Origin: Parvularculaceae bacterium
Lineage (GTDB): Bacteria > Pseudomonadota > Alphaproteobacteria > Caulobacterales > Parvularculaceae
Assembly (NCBI GenBank): GCA_013389125.1
Contig: JACADX010000444.1
Coordinates: 1 to 6,886 of the forward strand
Direction: 5' to 3'
DNA length: 6,886 nucleotides
Made by a program: the position numbers and the translations under genes. Of the stretch, positions 1-5,537 are shown piece by piece. Every line of letters starts with the position of its first letter. Positions within the stretch are counted from its first letter, which is position 1. The notes under the pieces were generated by a model that saw nothing but the letters and a program-made list of their open reading frames with translations, did no database searches and was not told where the DNA came from.

Positions 1-267
1 GGCGCGTCGCCGTCGCCATGCGATCGAAAAGGAAAGCCCGACGGCGGCGAGGAGGGCGGCGGCATGCGCCCATCGTGGCGTCGAGATCCAAACGTCAAAG
101 AGACTGGCGACGACGATCAGCGCAATCGGGGCCGCAACGAGGGTCGCGATCGGCGCGAGGCGTTCGATGAAGAGCGCGGCGCGCGCCAAGAGCGCCGTGC
201 GCGGTCCCGGCGGCTCCCGCCGGCTGCCTTCGCGCTCCGCCTCTCCTTGCGTCATTTTGACCGTCAT
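1..267 (-). CDS. DUF4175/TIGR02302-like membrane protein, N-terminal fragment
   Basis: The frame is open from an ATG at 267 to the left edge of the window, giving 89 codons with no stop; the rest of the gene lies outside. A polar, Arg/Glu-rich start of about 20 residues is followed by an amphipathic stretch (ALLARAALFIERLAPI, 25-40), a hydrophobic segment at about 38-58 and a second one at about 67-83, ending in an Arg cluster. This two-helix hairpin behind an 'ARAALFIERL' region resembles the N-terminus of the large (about 800-900 aa) TIGR02302/DUF4175 proteins, which I recall lying near lysA in Hyphomicrobiales. Their biochemical role is not known to me. A second ATG at 255 is an alternative start. 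An AAGAAG lies almost directly against the first ATG and about 13 nt from the second, so neither has an ideal ribosome binding site. The family call rests on residue pattern and neighbourhood only; that the frame is coding is more certain. Confidence 0.62.
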   Translation of the reverse strand, partial: MTVKMTQGEAEREGSRREPPGPRTALLARAALFIERLAPIATLVAAPIALIVVASLFDVWISTPRWAHAAALLAAVGLSFSIAWRRRRA

Positions 268-377
268 GCTTCTTGCAGATTAGCGGCAGGCGCCGCCGCC
301 GTCGATCAATCGGAGGAGCGGTTCGGCGTCAAATCGCCCGCATCCGTCGCCAGGGCGGTTCACATAAAGGTTAATTC

Positions 378-383
378 GAGGGG
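378..383 (+). promoter_or_regulatory. Ribosome binding site deciding the TTG start of the DUF5658 gene
   Basis: GAGGGG ends 8 nt before the TTG at 392. An in-frame TAA at 365-367 closes the frame just upstream, and no ATG or GTG lies between, so this site makes TTG the natural start. The rest of the divergent spacer (268-391) shows no convincing -35/-10 pair on either strand. Confidence 0.65.
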
Positions 384-391
384 CAGCCGCC

Positions 392-766
392 TTGGTCTGG
401 TTCATCCTGTCGAAATCGCGTCGGTCGTCGCTGATCGACGACGCCGCAGCGGCGCGCGCCGGCCGGCGCAATCTCGCGATCGCGTTCGCCCTCGTCGCCG
501 TCTACAATTTCGTCGGCGTTTTCGACATCATCTCGACGATCGCGGCGATCGAGCTTGGCGTCGCCGAGGAGGCCAATCCCCTGATGCGCTATGTGATGGA
601 CAATCACGGCGTTGGCTGGATCGCCGCGAAACTCGCGCTGCAGCTCGTCATTTCGGCGATGGTTCTGTGGTTCCCGCACCGCATTGTTCTGATGATTTTC
701 GCGCTCGCGGTCTGGACTAACGGATTCATCGTCCTCAACAATTTCCGCATCGCGCTCGGCGTTTAG
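392..766 (+). CDS. DUF5658 family small integral membrane protein
   Basis: This is a 124-residue protein of unknown function starting at TTG behind a GAGGGG ribosome binding site. A basic, polar N-terminus (1-27) is followed by three predicted membrane helices at about 28-50, 76-95 and 97-117. The family signature is visible: an Asp-x-x-Ser-Thr motif (D45, S48, T49) at the end of helix 1, a Gly (G56), then Glu-Ala-Asn-Pro (60-63) before a Leu-Met pair. DUF5658 proteins carry this D..sT....G..E.NP pattern in a compact membrane domain; no activity is established as far as I know. The gene is read away from the DUF4175-like gene across a 124-nt spacer. It ends tail to tail with the alpha/beta hydrolase gene, its TAG (764-766) interlocked with that gene's TAA (765-763), so transcription of each runs into the other. 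The family call rests on the motif and the membrane topology. Confidence 0.75.
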   Translation: MVWFILSKSRRSSLIDDAAAARAGRRNLAIAFALVAVYNFVGVFDIISTIAAIELGVAEEANPLMRYVMDNHGVGWIAAKLALQLVISAMVLWFPHRIVLMIFALAVWTNGFIVLNNFRIALGV

Positions 767-1704
767 CCGAGAGCCTCGGCGACGGCTCTCGCAGCGTCGG
801 CGATCGCCTGGTCGGCGACGCTCGAAAACGCGGTAAAAGACGCAAAGCCGTGGATCTGGTCCGGATAATCGACATGGCGAACCGGAACGCCCGCCGCTTC
901 GAGCGCTTCGGCGTACGCCCGTCCTTCGTCCTTCAGCGGATCAAAGCCGGCGGTGACGACGAGCGCCGGCGCGAGATTCGCCGGCGGCGGCGTCAGCAGC
1001 GGCGAAATCCGTTCATCGCGCCGGTCGACTTCCGCCGGCAGATAATGGCCGTCGAACCAGTCGATCGTCTCCCTGGTCAGGAAATAGCCGTCCGCGTAAA
1101 GCTCGCGCGACGGGGTCGAATGGGACGACTGCGTGACCGGATAGAAGAGGAGCTGGAACCTGACCAGCGGCGCGCCGGCTTGAGCTGCGCGTCGCGCCGT
1201 GACGGTCGCGAGATTGGCGCCGGCGGAATCGCCGCCAAGCGCCATCCGCCGGGGGTCGACGCCGAAACGCTGGAACCGTGCGGCGATGTCGTTGAACGCG
1301 GCCCAAGCGTCGTCCGGCGCCGCCGGAAACGGATCTTCCGGGGCGAGCCCGTAATCGACCGCGAAGACGCGAATCCTGACGGCGAGCGCGAGGCGCCGGC
1401 AGAGCGCGTCATGCGAATCAAGATCGCCGAAAACGAAGCCGCCGCCGTGAAAATAGACAAGCGTCGGTCGCGTCGCGCCGTCCTCGACATCATAAAGCCG
1501 CGCCTTGATCGGCCCCGCGCCGCCTTCAACGGTCTCGTCGCGCACGATTGCGACCGGCGCCGTGGGCGCGTTGAGGAGATCGCGGCTTCGCGCGCGCATT
1601 TCCCGGAATTGCTGCGGCGTCGTTTCGCTCAAAGGCGGCGCTCCGAGCGCGGCGATCATGTCAAGCAGGACGCGGGTTTTCGGATCGACGCCAATCGCGG
1701 TCAT
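763..1704 (-). CDS. Alpha/beta hydrolase, hormone-sensitive-lipase-like (Abhydrolase_3) esterase
   Basis: This 313-residue protein is probably a cytosolic carboxylesterase of bacterial family IV; the natural substrate cannot be read from the sequence. No signal peptide is seen. The oxyanion-hole motif HGGG is at 86-89 (YFHGGGFVFGD), the nucleophile motif GDSAG at 158-162 (Ser160), the catalytic Asp in GFDPLKDEG (D255), and the catalytic His in QIHGF (H285). The order, spacing and length all fit the family, and the triad is complete. The N-terminal 60 residues would form part of the cap. The start ATG overlaps the lysA stop as ATGA (1701-1704), and a GAGG lies 7 nt upstream inside lysA, so translation is probably coupled. 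It is the last gene of the argH-to-lysA block. Nothing in the sequence links it to lysine synthesis, and it may be a passenger that uses the operon's promoter. Confidence 0.9.
   Translation of the reverse strand: MTAIGVDPKTRVLLDMIAALGAPPLSETTPQQFREMRARSRDLLNAPTAPVAIVRDETVEGGAGPIKARLYDVEDGATRPTLVYFHGGGFVFGDLDSHDALCRRLALAVRIRVFAVDYGLAPEDPFPAAPDDAWAAFNDIAARFQRFGVDPRRMALGGDSAGANLATVTARRAAQAGAPLVRFQLLFYPVTQSSHSTPSRELYADGYFLTRETIDWFDGHYLPAEVDRRDERISPLLTPPPANLAPALVVTAGFDPLKDEGRAYAEALEAAGVPVRHVDYPDQIHGFASFTAFSSVADQAIADAARAVAEALG
766..790. terminator. Possible hairpin at the convergent DUF5658/hydrolase junction
   Basis: Two alternative hairpins overlap here. One pairs GCCGAG (766-771) with CTCGGC (775-780) around a 3-nt loop. 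The other pairs GAGAGCC (769-775) with GGCTCTC (784-790) around an 8-nt loop. They share bases, so only one can form at a time. They lie just after the plus-strand stop codon and inside the last codons of the minus-strand hydrolase gene. No T-run follows in either direction, so this is not a classical intrinsic terminator and may only reflect GC-rich coding sequence. Confidence 0.3.
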
Positions 1705-2969
1705 GCCTTCGCCTCGCTCCAGATCGGACTGCGTTCACGCTCTACCATCGAATCGAAGTCGGGTCGCCTGCGAATGACCGCGAAACGTCGGCCGCTGACG
1801 AGGACCTCGGGAATGAGCGGCCTTGAATTGTATTCGGACGCCTGGACGGCGCCGTAAGCGCCCGCCGACATGAATGCGACGAGATCGCCCTCTTGCATCG
1901 GCGGCAATCGCCGGCCGCGCGCGAAGCGGTCGCCGGTCTCGCATACCGGGCCGACAATCTCGTAAAGGAGCGGCGCGCCGTCGCGGGGCCGGACCGGTTC
2001 GATCGCATGATAGGCGTCATAAAGCGCCGGACGGATAAGATCGTTCATGCCGGCGTCGACAATGAGGAAGCGGCTCGAGGCGCCTTCTTTCACGTAGAGG
2101 ACGCGCGACACGAGGATGCCCGCATTGCCGACGATCATGCGGCCAGGTTCGAAAATGAGATCGACGCCGAGAGGCTTTGCGATCCGCTCGATCAGCGCGG
2201 CGTATTCGACAGGATGCGGCGGCGTCGCCGCATCGCCATAGGGAATGCCGAGCCCGCCGCCGAGATCGAGGCGTTCGATCGCATGTCCGTCGCCGCGCAG
2301 CTCTCGGACAAGCGCAGCGACGCGTTCAAAGGCGCGCTCGAACGGCGCAAGCTCGGAAATCTGCGATCCGATGTGAACGTCGACGCCGACAATGGCGATC
2401 CCCGGCAGGCTTCCGGCCTTCCGGTAAAGCGCGCGCGCCTCGCGCCAGGGCACGCCAAACTTGTCCTCCGCCTTGCCGGTCGAGATCTTCTCGTGTCCGC
2501 CGGCGGCGACGTCGGGATTGACGCGGAAGGCGACTGGCGCGCGGACGCCCAAAGACGCCGCGACCTCGCTCAGGGCGGCGAGTTCTCCTTCCGATTCGAC
2601 GTTGAACTGATGGATGCGGGATCTCAGCGCCGCCGCCATTTCGCGTCTCGTCTTGCCGACGCCTGAAAAGACAATCCTGTCCGGGGCGATCCCGGCTTCG
2701 AGCGCGCGCTGCAGCTCGCCGCCGGAAACGACATCGGCGCCCGCGCCTTCCTCGCGCAGGATGTTCAGCACCGAGAGATTTGAGTTCGCCTTGACCGAAT
2801 AGGCGATGAGCGGTCTTGCGTCCCGGAACGCGTCATGGAAGACGCGGATATGGCGGCGCAAGGTCGCGTCGGAATAGCAGTAAAACGGCGTCCCGACGCG
2901 CTCGGCGAGCGTTTCGACGTTCACGTCCTCGGCGTGGAGAACCCCGTCGCGGCGTTCGAAATGATGCAT
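1701..2969 (-). CDS. lysA: Diaminopimelate decarboxylase LysA
   Basis: This PLP enzyme decarboxylates meso-2,6-diaminopimelate to L-lysine, the last step of lysine synthesis, in the cytoplasm. At 422 residues it has the usual family length. The order is an N-terminal lead-in (1-50), an alanine-racemase-like barrel, then a C-terminal beta domain. Key residues are visible: the PLP-binding lysine in AYSVKAN (K60), HIGSQ (199-203), the phosphate-binding glycine run GGGLG (237-241), EPGR (274-277), the active-site GPVCETGD with C343 and E344 contributed across the dimer, and AGAYG with Y372. The N-terminus (MHHFERRDGVLHAEDV) fits the alphaproteobacterial family, which supports the ATG at 2969. No strong ribosome binding site is seen, and the gene starts only 8 nt after the GFA stop codon, so it probably depends on upstream translation. 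It shares ATGA with the downstream hydrolase gene. Confidence 0.98.
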   Translation of the reverse strand: MHHFERRDGVLHAEDVNVETLAERVGTPFYCYSDATLRRHIRVFHDAFRDARPLIAYSVKANSNLSVLNILREEGAGADVVSGGELQRALEAGIAPDRIVFSGVGKTRREMAAALRSRIHQFNVESEGELAALSEVAASLGVRAPVAFRVNPDVAAGGHEKISTGKAEDKFGVPWREARALYRKAGSLPGIAIVGVDVHIGSQISELAPFERAFERVAALVRELRGDGHAIERLDLGGGLGIPYGDAATPPHPVEYAALIERIAKPLGVDLIFEPGRMIVGNAGILVSRVLYVKEGASSRFLIVDAGMNDLIRPALYDAYHAIEPVRPRDGAPLLYEIVGPVCETGDRFARGRRLPPMQEGDLVAFMSAGAYGAVQASEYNSRPLIPEVLVSGRRFAVIRRRPDFDSMVERERSPIWSEAKA

Positions 2970-2977
2970 GACGCGTT

Positions 2978-3379
2978 CTACCGTTCGTGTTCGACCGGCG
3001 GCCGCTCATCGAAGGCGACCCGCGCGCGCTTGCGCGCTTCATAGACGGAAAAGCGCGGCTGCGGAAAAGCGGGGTTCGCAAATGCGCCGATCGCGACGGC
3101 GATCCGCTCTTCGTCCGAATCGGCCTTCCGCCAGACCGTCGAACCGCAATTGGCGCAGAAGCGGAAGGTCGCGATCGATCCTTCGTCGCCGCGCCGCGCA
3201 AAGGCGGAGGGCTCTCCCCACGTCTCCACATTCGCCTTTAGAAAGCGCGCTTGCGCGCCGAAGGCGCTGCCGGCGCGCTTCCGGCATTCAAGGCGGTGAC
3301 AGACGGAGATTCTGACCGGCGCGCCGGAACAGTGAGGTCGGATGCGCCCGCAGCCGCACGACGGCTCGCGCGCGCTCAT
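2978..3379 (-). CDS. GFA/CENP-V domain zinc protein with an altered second metal site
   Basis: This 133-residue protein has the Mss4-like fold of the family named after glutathione-dependent formaldehyde-activating enzyme. Most members are of unknown function, so formaldehyde activity should not be assumed. It has the family landmarks in order: CGCGRIR (C8, C10), a small-residue stretch, CHRLEC (27-32), the GSAFGAQARF segment (37-46), FRFCANCGSTV (C75, C78), and a VAIGAFANPAF tail (95-105). The four Cys of the structural zinc site (8, 10, 75, 78) are present. In the second site the usual C-H-C-x-x-C reads C27-H-R-L-E-C32: the middle Cys is Arg29 (codon CGC at 3295-3293, one base from TGC). 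The start ATG overlaps the lipoprotein stop as ATGA with no clear ribosome binding site of its own, and lysA begins 8 nt after its TAG. It sits between the lipoprotein gene and lysA, which I expect to be adjacent in related genomes. Confidence 0.88.
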   Translation of the reverse strand: MSAREPSCGCGRIRPHCSGAPVRISVCHRLECRKRAGSAFGAQARFLKANVETWGEPSAFARRGDEGSIATFRFCANCGSTVWRKADSDEERIAVAIGAFANPAFPQPRFSVYEARKRARVAFDERPPVEHER

Positions 3380-3486
3380 GCGCCCGGTTCTTCGGTCGGC
3401 TCCGAGGACGGCGTTCGCAAGGGCGCCTTCTTGCCGCAGGCGGAAAGAAAGAATAGCGCGGCGAGGGCGGCCATCATGATCTTCAT
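3376..3486 (-). CDS. lptM: LptM-like short outer-membrane lipoprotein
   Basis: This 36-residue gene is below common length cut-offs. It reads MKIMMAALAALFFLSACGKK and continues with a Pro/Glu-rich tail. Lys2 begins a signal peptide, a hydrophobic core fills 4-14, and the lipobox LSAC places the lipidated Cys at 17. The residues after it (CGKKAPL) match the CG.KGPL start of mature LptM (YifL) lipoproteins, which in E. coli help maturation of the LptD/LptE lipopolysaccharide translocon. Only about 20 residues remain after cleavage, shorter than in E. coli. A Gly-Lys-Lys rather than Asp follows the Cys, consistent with outer-membrane sorting. The gene overlaps argH upstream and the GFA gene downstream, each by ATGA, and has an AGGAG ribosome binding site inside the last argH codons. 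That this is a real lipoprotein is well supported; equivalence with LptM is inferred from motif and size. Confidence 0.85.
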   Translation of the reverse strand: MKIMMAALAALFFLSACGKKAPLRTPSSEPTEEPGA

Positions 3487-4898
3487 TTCAGCTTCTCCTG
3501 CCAGCGTTTGACCTCTCGCGCGACGTTCGCTGGCGCCGTTCCGCCGTAGGATGCGCGCGCCGCGACGGAGGCGTCAACCGTCAGGCGCTGGAACGCGTCC
3601 GCGCCGATTCTGGGTTCGATCCGGCGCAGATCCGCAAGCGTCAGCTGGTCAAGCCGTTTCTTCTTCTTCTCGGCGAGCGCGACGATCGCGCCCGTCGCGT
3701 GATGCGCGTCCCGGAACGCAAGGCCGAGCTCACGGACGAGATAATCGGCAAGGTCGGTCGCGGTCGAATAGCCGCGCATCGCCGCCTCGCGCATCGCCGT
3801 CTCGTTGACGACAAGATCGCCGATCATGCCGGTCATCGCCGCAAGCGCGAGCGCCATGTCGTCGATCGCCGCGAAGGTCGCGGCCTTGTCCTCCTGCATG
3901 TCCTTCGAATAGGCGAGCGGAAGTCCCTTCATAACAATGATGAGCGCATGGAAGGCGCCGGCGATGCGGCCGACCTTGGCGCGGCAGAGCTCCGCCGCGT
4001 CGGGATTTCTCTTCTGCGGCATGATCGAGGAGCCGGTCGAGAAGGCGTCCGTCAGCTTTGCAAAGCCGAAATGCGGCGACGTCCAGAGAACGATTTCCTC
4101 GGCGAGGCGCGACAGATGGCTCGCCGCGATTGCGGCCGCCGCGAGCGTTTCAAGCGCGAAGTCGCGCGCCGAGACGCTGTCGATCGAATTCGCCGTCGGC
4201 CTGTCGAACTTCAGCGCCTTCGCCGTCCGCTCGCGGTCGATCGGATAGGGAACGCCGGCTAGCGCCGCAGCGCCGAGCGGGCACTCGTTCATCCTTTTGC
4301 GCGCGTCGCGGAACCGTCCGCGATCGCGCTCGAGCATCTCGACATAGGCGAGGCAGTGATGGCCGAAGGTGATCGGCTGGGCGATCTGCAGATGCGTGTA
4401 TCCCGGCATCACGGTCGCGGCGTGCTTCGCCGCCTTCTCGACAAGCGCGCGCTGAAGGTTCCTGATCGACGCCGCGATTTCGTCGCAAGACCTGCGCATA
4501 TAGAGGCGGAAATCGGTTGCGACCTGATCGTTCCGCGAGCGCGCGGTGTGAAGACGTGAGGCCGGTTCGCCGACGAGCTCCTTAAGGCGCGCCTCGACAT
4601 TCATGTGGATGTCTTCATGGCTTTTCGAGAATGCGAAGGCGCCGGAGTCGATTTCGACGGCGATCGCATCAAGGCCTTTGGCGATGGCGCGCGCGTCGGC
4701 GTCAGAAATGATCTTCGCGGCCGCCAGCATGGCGGCGTGCGCCTTCGAGCCTTCAATGTCCTCGCGCCAGAGCCGGCGGTCGACGTCGATCGAGGCGTTG
4801 ATTTCCTCCATGATCGCCGCCGGCCCGCGCTCGAACCGCCCGCCCCACATTTGGCTTTTCCGGGCGCGCGATTTATCAGTCGCTTTCGTCTTGGTCAT
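3483..4898 (-). CDS. argH: Argininosuccinate lyase ArgH
   Basis: ArgH cleaves argininosuccinate to arginine and fumarate, the final step of arginine synthesis, as a cytoplasmic homotetramer of the fumarase/aspartase superfamily. The 471 residues fit the family. Visible landmarks are MWGGRF (17-22), HTARSRNDQ (117-125), GYTHLQ with His169 (166-171), and the superfamily signature GSSIMPQKRNPD (289-300) with its catalytic-loop serines. The C-terminal helical domain is complete. The stop overlaps the lipoprotein start as ATGA. The start is uncertain: the ATG at 4898 adds a 16-residue Lys/Arg-rich extension before MWGGRF and has no clear ribosome binding site. Met17 (ATG at 4850) has a weak GGAAAAG upstream. 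Similar short extensions occur in alphaproteobacterial ArgH, so I keep the longer form. It is the first gene of the five-gene minus-strand block, so the operon promoter should lie in or near the 5' end of the divergent tlpA gene. Confidence 0.97.
   Translation of the reverse strand: MTKTKATDKSRARKSQMWGGRFERGPAAIMEEINASIDVDRRLWREDIEGSKAHAAMLAAAKIISDADARAIAKGLDAIAVEIDSGAFAFSKSHEDIHMNVEARLKELVGEPASRLHTARSRNDQVATDFRLYMRRSCDEIAASIRNLQRALVEKAAKHAATVMPGYTHLQIAQPITFGHHCLAYVEMLERDRGRFRDARKRMNECPLGAAALAGVPYPIDRERTAKALKFDRPTANSIDSVSARDFALETLAAAAIAASHLSRLAEEIVLWTSPHFGFAKLTDAFSTGSSIMPQKRNPDAAELCRAKVGRIAGAFHALIIVMKGLPLAYSKDMQEDKAATFAAIDDMALALAAMTGMIGDLVVNETAMREAAMRGYSTATDLADYLVRELGLAFRDAHHATGAIVALAEKKKKRLDQLTLADLRRIEPRIGADAFQRLTVDASVAARASYGGTAPANVAREVKRWQEKLK
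3495..3499 (-). promoter_or_regulatory. Ribosome binding site of the lipoprotein gene inside argH
   Basis: On the minus strand AGGAG (within AGGAGAAG, 3499-3492) lies 8 nt before the ATG at 3486 and falls in the last argH codons. It confirms the start of the short lipoprotein gene and implies that ribosomes finishing argH can reinitiate. Confidence 0.75.
4851..4879 (+). promoter_or_regulatory. Candidate sigma-70-type promoter for tlpA
   Basis: TTGGCT (4851-4856) and TATCAG (4874-4879) are separated by 17 nt, each matching four of six consensus bases, with the -10 box ending 31 nt before the tlpA TTG start. It lies inside the 5' coding end of the divergent argH gene if argH starts at 4898, or in the spacer if argH starts at 4850. 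This is a visual match only. Confidence 0.28.
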
Positions 4899-4900
4899 TT

Positions 4901-4904
4901 GAGG
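4901..4904 (+). promoter_or_regulatory. Ribosome binding site deciding the TTG start of tlpA
   Basis: GAGG ends 6 nt before the TTG at 4911 and picks that codon over the in-frame TTG at 4920. Longer in-frame extensions upstream (back to 4605) would be antisense to argH and place a nonsense arginine-rich segment before the membrane anchor, so they are rejected. Confidence 0.55.
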
Positions 4905-4910
4905 CTGCTC

Positions 4911-5537
4911 TTGCGCGCATTGACAAATCCCCGCCTGTGGCTCGTGGTCTGGCTCGGCCTCGGCGCGGCGGGCCTCCTCTACGTGATCCTATCGGCGGCG
5001 TTAAGCGGTCCGGAAAAGAAAGAGGGCGCGCCCGCCTCCGCCGTCCTCCACGACCAGTCGCTGCTCGTCGGCGAGATGGCGGACTTCGTCTTCGCCGCAA
5101 GCCCGAGGACAGCGCCGACGGAGGCGTTTCTTCACGACGGCCGCGCCATGACGCTTGCGGAATTTCGCGGCCGCGCGATCCTCGTCAATTTCTGGGCGAC
5201 ATGGTGCGCGCCCTGCCTCACGGAGCTTCCCTCGCTCGACGCGCTTGAAGCCGAGCTCGGCGGCGCCGACTTCGCCGTTGTCGCCGTCGCGTCGGACCCG
5301 AAGGGGCCGGACGCCGCGGCGGCGTTTCTTGAAAAACTCAATCTGAAGCGCCTCAAACTCTACGCCGACCCGAAACTCGCCCTCGCGATCGCGACCGGCG
5401 GCTCGGCGGTTCTCCCGGTCTCAATCCTTTACGACGCCGAGGGGCGCGAGGTCGGACGCCTTGTCGGCGAGGCGGACTGGACGTCTGAAGAAGCAAAGGC
5501 TCTCGTCAGGGCGACGATCGCCTCGACAGGCGCGTGA
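4911..5537 (+). CDS. tlpA: TlpA-family membrane-anchored thiol-disulfide oxidoreductase
   Basis: This is a 208-residue thioredoxin-like protein with a single N-terminal membrane anchor (about 9-31, after basic Arg residues), a polar linker (about 32-55), and a periplasmic thioredoxin domain (about 56-205). The active site is WATWCAPC (95-102), with the redox pair C99/C102. The conserved cis-proline region is LPVSIL with P169. TlpA proteins reduce periplasmic partners; the Bradyrhizobium protein serves cytochrome oxidase copper-site assembly, but the partner here is not shown by the sequence. I take TTG at 4911 as the start because it has a GAGG ribosome binding site and opens directly onto RALTNPRLW before the anchor. 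The gene is divergent from argH, with only 12 nt between start codons. Its last 32 nt overlap the 3' end of mnmH on the other strand. It could equally be called ResA/CcmG-like; the broad family is certain, the symbol less so. Confidence 0.9.
   Translation: MRALTNPRLWLVVWLGLGAAGLLYVILSAALSGPEKKEGAPASAVLHDQSLLVGEMADFVFAASPRTAPTEAFLHDGRAMTLAEFRGRAILVNFWATWCAPCLTELPSLDALEAELGGADFAVVAVASDPKGPDAAAAFLEKLNLKRLKLYADPKLALAIATGGSAVLPVSILYDAEGREVGRLVGEADWTSEEAKALVRATIASTGA

Noticed and set aside
64..720. 218-codon plus-strand frame across the left end
   Set aside because: It runs antisense to the DUF4175-like fragment and then out of frame through the DUF5658 gene; the product is mostly Arg-rich with no motifs.
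850..1857. Long open frame on the plus strand opposite the hydrolase gene and the 3' end of lysA (335 codons)
   Set aside because: Its product is Arg-rich and low in recognisable motifs, and it lies fully antisense to two genes with intact catalytic residues. High GC content gives such open antisense frames by chance.
1893..2666. Open frame on the plus strand opposite lysA (257 codons)
   Set aside because: Arg/Asp/Ala-rich composition with no family motif, wholly antisense to lysA.
4605..4910. Upstream extension of the tlpA frame to 4605
   Set aside because: It is antisense to argH and would bury the membrane anchor behind about 100 Arg/Asp-rich residues; TTG 4911 has its own ribosome binding site.
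4920..4925. Exact TTGACA (-35 consensus) on the plus strand
   Set aside because: It lies within the tlpA coding start and has no -10 box 16-18 nt downstream; probably chance.
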